DNA of 25,165 nucleotides, from positions 1 through 25,165 of IMG/VR virus record IMGVR_UViG_3300043446_000803. One strand, given 5' to 3'. The notes under the pieces were generated by a model. That model was not told the origin of the DNA and ran no database searches. It saw only the letters and a list, made by a program, of their open reading frames with translations. Positions 12,883-19,233 of the stretch are shown here, in pieces (the first letter of the stretch is position 1; each line of letters opens with the position of its first letter). Both the position numbers and the translations under genes were made by a program. This DNA comes from a virus.

Positions 12883-15321
12883 ATGGCAGATGTAAGACCA
12901 AGAGGTGTTGCCAGTTGGTATGGTCCTGGATTTTATGGTAATAAAACAGCGGATGGAACTGTCTTACAAAGAGATAGTATTTGGGTGGCACATAAAACTC
13001 TACCATTTGGAACAAAAATAAGATTTACCAATCCTCAGAATGGAAAATCAATTGTTCTTACCGTAAAAGACAGAGGTCCTTTTATTTCTGGTAGGGATTA
13101 TGATCTAACTGAAAAAGCAGCAGAACTCATAGGTCTTAAAACAGGACCAAGTTCAGGAACAGGAACTCTTTTAACCACTCAAGTCACTAAAAATACAAGA
13201 ACTGGTGCTGTAAGACAACTTGATAGACCACAATTAAATTCTTTACAAGAAAGAGCAATCGCAGAAGAAATATCAAATCCACCAGAAACAACGACAACTC
13301 AAAATCCAACTTATGTGGAGAGTGGTACAAGTCCTAATGGAAAAACTTTATACATTGTTACTCCACCAGATGGAACTCCGTACTCTACAAATAATCTTCC
13401 TCCAAATGCCGTTCCTTTAGAAGATAGCACAACAACTTCGTCAGGAAGAACAGAATCAACAACTTATAATGTTGATTACTCTGAGTTTACATTCAATGAA
13501 CTTCAGGATCAATTTAAATTTCTGGAGGATCAATACACACAACTAGAAAAAGAATTTCAACAAAGAGAAGCAGAAAATCTAGATTTAACACCTGAAGAAC
13601 TTGAAAAACTCAAAAAGATAAAAACTTATCAGGCAGAATTACTAGCAGAAATAAGAAAAAGACAAGATTGGGCAAGAGAAGACTGCCCAGTAGCATCAGA
13701 AACAACCACATCTTGGTCTCCCGAAGAAAAGAAGTGTAGAGATGGATATAACTATACAGCACTAAGAGCACTTGAGGCAGAACTTGAGAAACAGATCCAG
13801 GAACTACCAGATCCCTGTGGAAAAAGTACCCTCTCAGGAATCAATAATGCTTTGTTAAACTTCTTTGAAACATTAAAGACGATCAAGAAGTATTACAATG
13901 TTTATGTAAAAGGAACAATTAACAAAATACAGAATATTACTAATCTTGTTTCTAAAACAAGTCAGATCATCGCATCAATCTTGAAACTACTTGTCCAGAG
14001 AATGCGTAATTATATTCTGAATCTTCTTCGTAAGTTGATTGAAAAAACGATTGATAGAATTCTAAAGAAATTGTCAAAAGCACTTAAGAATACATTTATC
14101 AAAGCAATCATTGATTCCATCATTTGTAAGTTTAATGAAATTATTAAGGGACTTACAAATCTCGTCGTTGATTTCTTATATGCGATGATTGGTAATGTCA
14201 TCAATGCTCCTATCTGTGCCGTAGAACAATTCACAAATGCTCTAATCAATAATCTATCTGCTAAAATTGATGAGGCCATTCAACCTGTCGTATCTGCGAT
14301 CAATGATGTATTAGGTGGTGTTGCTCAAATTGCTGGAAAGGTATTTGAAGCAATTGATTTTATTCTTGGGTTTGAATCATTCCTTTGTGCCAAACCAAAG
14401 TGTCCACAAATTAAATCTTGGATTCCAGGAGCAGGAGTTACACCATCAGCAATAGAAGATTTCAATAATAACTTCTTACCAATTCCAGATGCTAATCAAC
14501 TTGAAGATGCTATATTAGGTGGTGTTGATTCTGCGATTGGTGGTCTTTTACCAGGGGTCAGTATCTTTGGTGATGAAAGAATTGAGGGAAGTGATCTTGC
14601 GAGTGGCACTCCTCCACCAGGCGTTCAATGTTTCCCAGGCGCTTTCCGTTGTGGACCACCAAAAGTTGAATTCTTTGGTGGTGGAGGAGTAGGTGCGGTT
14701 GGAAATGCTGTTATTAACTCTATTGGTGAAGTAGTTGGTGTAGACTTATCTTATGGTGGACGAGGATATACTGCACCACCATTTGTAACGTTTAAAGATA
14801 CGTGTTCTGATGGAAATCCCTCTGGAAGTGGTGGATATGGAGCATCAGGATATACTGTCATCAACAATGAAGGTGAAGTTGTTCAGGTTGTAATGGTCAA
14901 CGGTGGATCCAGATACTTGAATACACCTTCAGGAATTACAGAGTTTGGGCAACCAGTAGGACAACTTCTACCAAATGAAGAAGTTGTGACAAGAGAATAT
15001 GTAACCTGTTTAGATGAGATTCAGATTCTAGACACTGGTATCGGATATTCTCCAACTGATACTGTTTCTATTACTCCTGATGTTGCTGGACTACAAGTTA
15101 AGGTTCAGATTACAGAAGTTGGTCAGATTGTTGCGATGGAAGTCCTTTCTTCTGGTTGTGGATTTGGTGAAGTTCCGGAGATCACAATAAATAGTGATAC
15201 TGGAGCAGGATTAAAAGTTCGTCCTGTGATGAGATTTATCAATAGAGATCAATATCTCCAAGAGCAACCTGATTTTGATCCCGCAAGACTCATTAAAGTT
15301 ATTGACTGTGTATTAAAGTAA
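12883..15321 (+). CDS. tail protein with N-terminal RlpA-like lytic transglycosylase domain
   Basis: An 812-aa structural protein. Residues 8-86 form an RlpA-type double-psi beta-barrel: GVASWYGPGFYGN (8-20), TADG (22-25), AHKTLPFGTKIRFTN (36-50), VKDRGPF (61-67) and YDLTEKAAELIG (73-84). RlpA proteins cut naked glycan strands; the conserved His (His37) and Asp of DRGP (Asp63) are present. A Thr/Pro-rich linker follows, then a charged coiled coil (about 205-275), a hydrophobic helical region (about 315-510), and Gly-rich beta repeats near 625, 675, 720 and 760 of the type GGRGYTAPP, GGSRYLNTP, GIGYSPT, GCGFGEVP. No signal peptide is present, fitting a virion enzyme. By position it supplies the wall-degrading activity that T4 keeps in gp5. 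It shares one base with the next gene. Confidence 0.85.
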   Translation: MADVRPRGVASWYGPGFYGNKTADGTVLQRDSIWVAHKTLPFGTKIRFTNPQNGKSIVLTVKDRGPFISGRDYDLTEKAAELIGLKTGPSSGTGTLLTTQVTKNTRTGAVRQLDRPQLNSLQERAIAEEISNPPETTTTQNPTYVESGTSPNGKTLYIVTPPDGTPYSTNNLPPNAVPLEDSTTTSSGRTESTTYNVDYSEFTFNELQDQFKFLEDQYTQLEKEFQQREAENLDLTPEELEKLKKIKTYQAELLAEIRKRQDWAREDCPVASETTTSWSPEEKKCRDGYNYTALRALEAELEKQIQELPDPCGKSTLSGINNALLNFFETLKTIKKYYNVYVKGTINKIQNITNLVSKTSQIIASILKLLVQRMRNYILNLLRKLIEKTIDRILKKLSKALKNTFIKAIIDSIICKFNEIIKGLTNLVVDFLYAMIGNVINAPICAVEQFTNALINNLSAKIDEAIQPVVSAINDVLGGVAQIAGKVFEAIDFILGFESFLCAKPKCPQIKSWIPGAGVTPSAIEDFNNNFLPIPDANQLEDAILGGVDSAIGGLLPGVSIFGDERIEGSDLASGTPPPGVQCFPGAFRCGPPKVEFFGGGGVGAVGNAVINSIGEVVGVDLSYGGRGYTAPPFVTFKDTCSDGNPSGSGGYGASGYTVINNEGEVVQVVMVNGGSRYLNTPSGITEFGQPVGQLLPNEEVVTREYVTCLDEIQILDTGIGYSPTDTVSITPDVAGLQVKVQITEVGQIVAMEVLSSGCGFGEVPEITINSDTGAGLKVRPVMRFINRDQYLQEQPDFDPARLIKVIDCVLK

Positions 15322-15917
15322 TGGCAAAGAAAAGACCACCAGAGTATATACTTTATGATGGAGCTCATGGATCAGCCTTTTTTGGTCCAGGTGGTCCAAA
15401 GGAAGTTGATGATGGAACAGAGTTCAGACTTGCTGTTCCTTCTAATTCAACGTGTAAGTATACAAATGATGGCAGCAAGACAGAACATATACAAGGAAGT
15501 CATATTGTCACCTGCGGTCATAATGCTTTAAAGGGTCGTGATAAGGCAGAAGAAGAAGCAGTAGGATATGGTGTCTATTGTGAGAATGGGGATCTAGTCT
15601 TATGTGCCCCATCAGGAAACGTCAAGATACTTGCCAGAAACATCTTCATTGAATCTCGTGGATTTGATACTGATGATGGTGCTTTCTTACTTAAGGCAAA
15701 TGGTGGAATCACAATTGATAGTGGAGAACAACTGACTCTATCAGGGACGAAAGTTTGTGTTAGGGGACAAGCAGAAATTAATCTAGTCACAGATCACTTC
15801 ATCAATGTCGTAGGTGAAATTCAAGAAGGAGGATCTCCACTTTCTGAAGTACTAAATGCTTTAATTCCTGGATTATTTGCGGATTTACTCAAGGGTGTAG
15901 GCGAGAGTTGTAAGTAA
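15321..15917 (+). CDS. beta-helical tail spike (gp5 C-terminal / puncturing tip like)
   Basis: A 198-aa protein. Residues about 85-165 show short beta repeats of the triangular-helix type: ENGDLVLCAPSGNVKILARN, then a turn, FLLKANGGITIDSGEQLTL, KVCVRGQAEINLVTDHFINV. Alternating hydrophobic residues every second position with Gly/Asp turns are what VgrG/gp5C/gpV spikes show. The N-terminal part (HGSAFFGPGGPKEVDDGTEF) is Gly-rich, and the C-terminus is a hydrophobic helix (about 172-195). Six Cys are present, unusual for a spike. It follows the OB-domain and RlpA genes, so these three together cover the parts of T4 gp5. A metal-binding PAAR-like tip is not evident. Confidence 0.55.
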   Translation: MAKKRPPEYILYDGAHGSAFFGPGGPKEVDDGTEFRLAVPSNSTCKYTNDGSKTEHIQGSHIVTCGHNALKGRDKAEEEAVGYGVYCENGDLVLCAPSGNVKILARNIFIESRGFDTDDGAFLLKANGGITIDSGEQLTLSGTKVCVRGQAEINLVTDHFINVVGEIQEGGSPLSEVLNALIPGLFADLLKGVGESCK

Positions 15918-15918
15918 A

Positions 15919-16767
15919 ATGTTTGCTAATTCAGATTCCTTTAATCTATCGGTCGTTCATCCAGCATTTGGAGATGCTCTACAACTTCCTGGAATAATTA
16001 GATCGGCATTTCCTGGTACAGCATCAATCTATCAGGGATATTTTGGTCCAGGTGCAACACCATTAATTGGAACTGGATCTATTGTTGGTGGACCTTCTGC
16101 TGCTCCCTTTACAACTAACTTTTCTGGTATTGGTCTTTTTACCGGTGCTCATACAACGGTTGGTGCTGACGTATCAATCGGAACCAAAGTCAATTTAGGT
16201 GCTTCTGATATTTCTGTTTCTGCGATTCTATCAGGTCTCAACTTATTCAGAGGAAAAGTTGTTCCAAAAGAAGACACTGTAACACCAGACTTTTATGTTA
16301 ATGCTTTGTCTTCAACGATCAACACGGCAAATCTTTTCCAGGCATTCTGTGGATTCAATGTTTATTTGACAATGAATCCATCACTGGGTTCTCTGACGGG
16401 AAGTTGGGTGTTAAATGGATCCGCAATTTGTGTTGCACCTTGCTCTGATGAGAGAGCAAAAGTTAATGTAGTTGAACTAGAAAGTTCTTTAGATAAGGTA
16501 TTGGGTTTAAGAGGTGTTTCTTTTGATTGGAACCCTGAAGTTGTTCCATCATTAGCAGAAGAACAGAGTAGACAGATAGGTTTAATTGCTCAAGAAGTTG
16601 AAGAGATTGTTCCAGAAGTTGTAAGTGTTGAAAAGGTAGAGGGTCAAGAACTCAAAAGCGTCAGATATGAAAATCTAGTTGCTCTTTTAATTGAAGGAAT
16701 GAAAGAGCAACAGCAGCAGATTGAAGACCTAAAGCAAAGGGTCTCCGAACTAGAGTCCAATAAATAA
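15919..16767 (+). CDS. structural protein with C-terminal S74 intramolecular chaperone domain
   Basis: A 282-aa protein. The N-terminal part (1-170) is Gly/Ala/Thr-rich and beta-like (GPGATPLIGTGSIVGGP and similar), suiting a fibre or tail tip trimer. From about residue 175 it has a peptidase S74 / endosialidase chaperone domain: CSDERAKVNV (Ser176, Lys181), VLGLRGVSFDWNPEV, RQIGLIAQEVEEIVPEVV, VRYENLVALLIEGM, then a coiled-coil tail (EQQQQIEDLKQRVSELE). S74 domains help fibres trimerise and usually cut themselves off at the conserved Ser, so the mature protein may be about 175 aa; cleavage here is inferred. It starts one base after the spike gene. Its last codons (AAT AAA TAA) contain a late promoter for the next gene. 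Confidence 0.75.
   Translation: MFANSDSFNLSVVHPAFGDALQLPGIIRSAFPGTASIYQGYFGPGATPLIGTGSIVGGPSAAPFTTNFSGIGLFTGAHTTVGADVSIGTKVNLGASDISVSAILSGLNLFRGKVVPKEDTVTPDFYVNALSSTINTANLFQAFCGFNVYLTMNPSLGSLTGSWVLNGSAICVAPCSDERAKVNVVELESSLDKVLGLRGVSFDWNPEVVPSLAEEQSRQIGLIAQEVEEIVPEVVSVEKVEGQELKSVRYENLVALLIEGMKEQQQQIEDLKQRVSELESNK
16760..16766 (+). promoter_or_regulatory. late promoter ATAAATA overlapping a stop codon
   Basis: The closing Asn-Lys-stop codons of the S74 gene (AAT AAA TAA) contain ATAAATA. It lies 24 bases before ATG 16790. Confidence 0.55.
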
Positions 16768-16789
16768 CAAAATCTACTAGATTATTCAA

Positions 16790-17755
16790 ATGGCAGAGGG
16801 TGCGGCAAAAAGTGCGATTGAGATTCTCCAGAGAGAACAGACTCAGATTGGTCTAGCTACGAGTCCTCAAACAAATGTAGAAATTTCACCTACGATCACC
16901 AAAATCAATGCCTACCAGAATGAAAGTGGTCAGTGGGTCAAGGATGAAATTATAGAAGAGAACCCTGCGAAAGATGAGAACGTTGTTGATGAGACTTACG
17001 AGCAAATCAAACAAGACGCAATAGTTTTAAGAGAGTTCTGTGCGACCGTAGATAATAGAATTCTTGAGTTTAATGCTCAAATCAATACTCTAAAAGATCA
17101 GATTGTTACTCTCTCAACCGAGGCAATTAATCGTAACTGTTGGCCAGGAATCGCAAAGAGCACACTGAATACTGGCGTCACAAGTTTCTTTGGTGTTAAT
17201 ACAAATTATCTGTATGATAAGGAGAACATCAGCAGATATGTTGATATGGAAGGTCCATCACCAAACTATGGAGTCTTGAATCCTTTTACTTCAACAACTT
17301 CTACATTATCATCTACTCTTGTTGGATATGGATATACAAACTCAAAGAGTGATGATGGTGGTAGTTCTGCTGGAACAGCACGATTTGATATTTCAACCAC
17401 ACAATCCAATCATTTAAGTAGAACATTCAATGCGACAGGAATCAATACAACCGCAACTTGGAACTGGACTTATGATGGTGTTGGAGTTTCTCCAGGGGCA
17501 ACAAATACATCATTGACTGGAACTGCTGGTGCTGATAGATGTATTGCGATTGCGAACTCAATTACAAGTTTACAAAGTCAAATCGTAACAATCAGAGCAC
17601 AAAGAGATGCTTTGAGATCAGATCTTAATATCATAAAAACAAAAAAGACAGAAAAAGATTTACAAAACTGGGGAATCAATAATCATAAACGACAAATAGA
17701 AAACAGGACAACAGCAAACAACAGCATCATCACGGCAATCCAAAATCTTTCTTAA
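16790..17755 (+). CDS. coiled-coil virion structural protein, unknown
   Basis: A 321-aa protein of unknown function. Helical coiled-coil segments lie near residues 65-115 (VDNRILEFNAQINTLKDQIV) and 250-321 (ITSLQSQIVTIRAQRDAL, then KTEKDLQNWGINNHKR). Between them is a Ser/Thr/Gly/Asn-rich beta-like region (about 140-245) with many aromatic turns. Two coiled coils around a beta domain fit a trimeric tail or neck fibre. It is the last gene of the long tail cluster and has its own late promoter. A sigma70-type promoter for the next, different set of genes begins only six bases after its stop, so it marks the end of the late block. No enzyme motif is seen. Confidence 0.6.
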   Translation: MAEGAAKSAIEILQREQTQIGLATSPQTNVEISPTITKINAYQNESGQWVKDEIIEENPAKDENVVDETYEQIKQDAIVLREFCATVDNRILEFNAQINTLKDQIVTLSTEAINRNCWPGIAKSTLNTGVTSFFGVNTNYLYDKENISRYVDMEGPSPNYGVLNPFTSTTSTLSSTLVGYGYTNSKSDDGGSSAGTARFDISTTQSNHLSRTFNATGINTTATWNWTYDGVGVSPGATNTSLTGTAGADRCIAIANSITSLQSQIVTIRAQRDALRSDLNIIKTKKTEKDLQNWGINNHKRQIENRTTANNSIITAIQNLS

Positions 17756-17760
17756 GACCC

Positions 17761-17789
17761 TTGACAGGGGCGCCTAGGTGCCCTATAAT
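17761..17789 (+). promoter_or_regulatory. consensus sigma70 promoter with palindromic spacer
   Basis: TTGACA (17761-17766), exactly 17 bases, then TATAAT (17784-17789): a perfect bacterial consensus. The spacer is a near-perfect palindrome, GGGCGCCTAGGTGCCC (17768-17783, one mismatched pair). In RNA it would form a 6-bp hairpin with a CTAG loop. It may be an operator for a repressor, or also act as a boundary hairpin for the late genes upstream. It drives the 69-aa gene and possibly the island beyond. Confidence 0.8.
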
Positions 17790-17814
17790 ATGTGGGTAAT
17801 CAAGAAAACCCCCA

Positions 17815-18024
17815 ATGAGCACCGCACAAGAAACCGTCCAAGGTATTGTGATTGATGTCTGTACTCGTTCCTTTCTTCTGTTGAGCGATCAAGGTAGCGA
17901 GCGTCTGGTAGAGTGTGAGACTGTTCAGGAGTTTATGAACGTTCTGGAAGTTGTCACCGCCCAACTGGATCCTGAGCAGATTGAGTATGCCGACCTTGCA
18001 GTCTATGGTCAGGATAACAACTAA
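17815..18024 (+). CDS. small acidic unknown (69 aa) behind a consensus promoter
   Basis: A 69-aa acidic protein with no motif I recognise. A predicted beta-hairpin (VQGIVIDVCTRSFLLLSD) is followed by an acidic helix (ECETVQEFMNVLEVVTAQL) and an acidic end. Codon choice is GC-richer than the neighbouring tail genes and resembles gp32, in line with strong early expression from the consensus promoter 26 bases upstream. No clear Shine-Dalgarno is visible; AAGAAAACC is the nearest purine run. Such small, strongly expressed early phage proteins often act on host proteins, but nothing in the sequence identifies a target. Its stop overlaps a CTAAATA late promoter for the next gene. Confidence 0.65.
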   Translation: MSTAQETVQGIVIDVCTRSFLLLSDQGSERLVECETVQEFMNVLEVVTAQLDPEQIEYADLAVYGQDNN

Positions 18025-18027
18025 ATA
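18021..18027 (+). promoter_or_regulatory. late promoter CTAAATA overlapping a stop codon
   Basis: The end of the 69-aa gene (AAC TAA ATA) contains CTAAATA, 12 bases before ATG 18039. This is shorter than the usual gap to a late start, so the transcript leader would be only a few bases unless the promoter serves the tRNA genes. Confidence 0.4.
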
Positions 18028-18038
18028 CAAAAACAAAA

Positions 18039-18212
18039 ATGGAAGTTTTCACTGTGGAAGAGTTTCAAGAACGATGGGATGAACTTATGAATCGTGTAGA
18101 GAAAGGCGAGAACATAGGAATCGTAAATGAAGCAGGGCAGGCAGCAGTTATGATGCCCGCAGATGATGAACTGATACGAATACACACCGAATTAAACAAC
18201 GAAGCTCCGTAG
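18039..18212 (+). CDS. orphan Phd/YefM-like antitoxin
   Basis: A 57-aa protein reading FTVEEFQERWDELMNRVEKG, then IGIVNEAGQAAVMMPADDEL. This is the N-terminal pattern of Phd/YefM antitoxins: a helix with a spaced Asp/Glu-Leu, the V-E-x-G-E turn, a central I-x-N/T-E-x-G-x-x-x-A-V strand and M-P-x-D/E. In full antitoxins this part binds operator DNA and a C-terminal tail binds the toxin; here the C-terminal tail is very short (IRIHTELNNEAP). No toxin gene lies next to it. It could bind DNA as a small regulator or bind a host toxin to prevent abortive infection; both are inference. It precedes three tRNA genes and has its own late-type promoter. Confidence 0.6.
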   Translation: MEVFTVEEFQERWDELMNRVEKGENIGIVNEAGQAAVMMPADDELIRIHTELNNEAP

Positions 18213-18222
18213 TATTTGTATT

Positions 18223-18310
18223 GCGAGTGAGACTTGGTAGTCAGAGGGCACTTATAACGCCTTTCCGCCAGATTAGCGGCTTTGACCTGGTTCGAATCCA
18301 GGCACTCGTA
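18223..18310 (+). tRNA. tRNA-like gene with long variable arm, apparent anticodon UAU (isotype uncertain)
   Basis: An 88-nt gene. Acceptor GCGAGTG (18223-18229) pairs with CACTCGT (18303-18309, one G-T), with discriminator A. The T arm CCTGG-TTCGAAT-CCAGG is perfect. A long variable arm with stem CCGC/GCGG (18265-18268, 18276-18279) makes it class II like Leu or Ser. The anticodon loop CTTATAA would give UAU (Ile, AUA codons), which does not suit class II; its closing pair is A-C, or the loop has nine bases. The D arm is short (GAC/GTC around TTGGTA) and the usual T8 is missing. CCA is not encoded. It may be degenerate. Confidence 0.6.
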
Positions 18311-18314
18311 TCGT

Positions 18315-18388
18315 GCCCGTTTACCTATCTGGTTGAAAGGACTCGACTCATAATCGAATTTAGAGTGGTTCAATTCCACTAACGGGCA
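18315..18388 (+). tRNA. tRNA with CAU anticodon (Met or lysidine-type Ile)
   Basis: A 74-nt gene. Acceptor GCCCGTT (18315-18321) pairs perfectly with AACGGGC (18381-18387), discriminator A. D arm 18324-18340 with GG in the loop. Anticodon loop CTCATAA (18347-18353) gives CAU. The anticodon stem has one C-A mismatch at its base. T arm AGTGG-TTCAATT-CCACT. CCA is not encoded. CAU serves Met, or Ile for AUA codons after lysidine modification; the acceptor does not look like an initiator tRNA. Confidence 0.8.
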
Positions 18389-18391
18389 CTT

Positions 18392-18422
18392 GACCATAAA
18401 GACTCTTTGAGTTATTATGGTC
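18392..18422 (+). other. intergenic hairpin between tRNA genes
   Basis: GACCATAA (18392-18399) pairs perfectly with TTATGGTC (18415-18422), and an inner ACTC-TTT-GAGT stem continues it with one mismatch. It fills the gap between the CAU and UAA tRNAs. It could mark tRNA processing, or be the remnant of another tRNA anticodon arm. No poly-T tail, so terminator function is unlikely. Confidence 0.5.
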
Positions 18423-18427
18423 TCATT

Positions 18428-18502
18428 GGCGGTGTAGCCCAATCGGCAGCAGGCAGTTGACTTAAAATCAATACAGTGCGAGTTCGAATCTCGCCACCGC
18501 TA
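18428..18502 (+). tRNA. tRNA with UAA anticodon (Leu, UUA codons), class I shape
   Basis: A 75-nt gene. Acceptor GGCGGTG (18428-18434) pairs with CACCGCT (18495-18501, first pair G-T), discriminator A. T8, a D arm with GG in the loop, anticodon stem GTTGA/TCAAT, loop CTTAAAA with anticodon TAA at 18463-18465, and T arm GCGAG-TTCGAAT-CTCGC. The variable loop is only five bases (ACAGT), whereas bacterial leucine tRNAs normally have a long variable arm. CCA is not encoded. UUA is common in the AT-rich tail genes, so it may help phage translation. Confidence 0.8.
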
Positions 18503-18515
18503 TTATAATATAAAA

Positions 18516-18546
18516 GGTTCTAAATAACTATTAGTTATATCGAACC
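18516..18546 (+). promoter_or_regulatory. hairpin enclosing a late promoter, upstream of the HNH gene
   Basis: GGTTC (18516-18520) pairs with GAACC (18542-18546), and ATAAC (18524-18528) pairs with GTTAT (18534-18538) inside it, separated by small internal loops. The late promoter CTAAATA (18520-18526) lies in the left arm, so its transcript (start near 18532) would lack that arm. Read-through RNA from the tRNA side would fold, ending two bases before ATG 18549. No Shine-Dalgarno is visible. Confidence 0.55.
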
Positions 18547-18548
18547 CT

Positions 18549-18872
18549 ATGCCTTACAAAGATAAAGAAAAGCAAAGAGAAGCACAGAGACTTTGGGCCC
18601 AGAAAAAATATGAGAAGTCTGGAAAAAAAGGAGATGTATCTTTACAAAAAAGAAAACAAATGGTTATAGACGCTAAAAATGTCCCTTGTGCTAGATGTGG
18701 CGAAGAACATCCACATTACGTTATGGACTTACATCATATAAATCCAGAAGAAAAGGAAGGAATGATAGGGTATTTTATAAAGTCTGGAAACTATCAATCT
18801 TTACAAGAAGAGATAACCAAGTGTATATGTGTCTGTGCTAATTGTCATCGATACATTCACAATGAAAAATAA
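18549..18872 (+). CDS. HNH endonuclease (free-standing homing type)
   Basis: A 107-aa protein. The N-terminal half (1-45) is highly basic and helical, starting PYKDKEKQREAQRLWAQKKY, and probably binds DNA. The HNH domain follows: Cys47-x-x-Cys50, DLHHINP (60-66) with the catalytic His, and a second zinc pair Cys96-x-x-Cys99 followed by HRYIH (100-104). All key positions are present. It lies next to the tRNA cluster, a common landing place for homing elements. Its start is poorly placed for translation: no ribosome site, and a hairpin directly upstream. Its stop (TAA 18870-18872) is part of a late promoter for the next gene. Confidence 0.85.
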   Translation: MPYKDKEKQREAQRLWAQKKYEKSGKKGDVSLQKRKQMVIDAKNVPCARCGEEHPHYVMDLHHINPEEKEGMIGYFIKSGNYQSLQEEITKCICVCANCHRYIHNEK

Positions 18873-18875
18873 ATA
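18869..18875 (+). promoter_or_regulatory. late promoter ATAAATA overlapping the HNH stop codon
   Basis: The HNH end (AAA TAA ATA) contains ATAAATA, 21 bases before ATG 18896. Confidence 0.55.
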
Positions 18876-18895
18876 CAAGATATGGGAATTTTCCT

Positions 18896-19198
18896 ATGTC
18901 TTATCGCATAGATCACGCATACTGCTGGTACAATAATGGCAGTATGATTGTGAAAATGTATTTCATTAATCATGTCCCTTTTACGTTTGATGAGATGCCT
19001 GATGGACATTTATATGATCAGGATTTGTGTAGAGCAGCGGACAAGAACAGATCATTTGAACCAGAAGACTTATACCGAACTTCTTTTTATTTGATAGACG
19101 AAGAGGTTCATCCCTGCTTTTTCCCAGTGGAATTGGAGAATCCAGAGGATATGCCAGACGATGTTATTGCGTATGACGAGGAAGATTTAATGGGATAA
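18896..19198 (+). CDS. small acidic unknown (100 aa)
   Basis: A 100-aa, strongly acidic protein rich in aromatic residues, with no recognised family. The N-terminus (SYRIDHAYCWYNNGSMIVK) suggests paired beta-strands, continued by MYFINHVPFTFDEMPDG. Then come a short helix with RAADKNRSF, a LYRTSFYLIDEEVH strand and an acidic end (ENPEDMPDDVIAYDEEDLMG). The compact acidic shape resembles small phage proteins that mimic DNA or bind host enzymes, but nothing here proves it. It has a late-type promoter at 18869 and its stop carries the late promoter of the next gene, so it is probably expressed late between the HNH gene and the large structural gene. Confidence 0.6.
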   Translation: MSYRIDHAYCWYNNGSMIVKMYFINHVPFTFDEMPDGHLYDQDLCRAADKNRSFEPEDLYRTSFYLIDEEVHPCFFPVELENPEDMPDDVIAYDEEDLMG

Positions 19199-19201
19199 AT
19201 A
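19194..19201 (+). promoter_or_regulatory. late promoter GATAAATA overlapping a stop codon
   Basis: The end of the 100-aa gene (GGA TAA ATA) contains ATAAATA, 33 bases before ATG 19234 of the large structural gene. Confidence 0.6.
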
Positions 19202-19233
19202 AAAGATAGAAATATTTTGGCGAATATAATCCG

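Noticed and set aside
18065-18442. A 125-codon minus-strand frame across the tRNA region
   Set aside because: It overlaps the antitoxin-like gene and two clear tRNA genes on the other strand.
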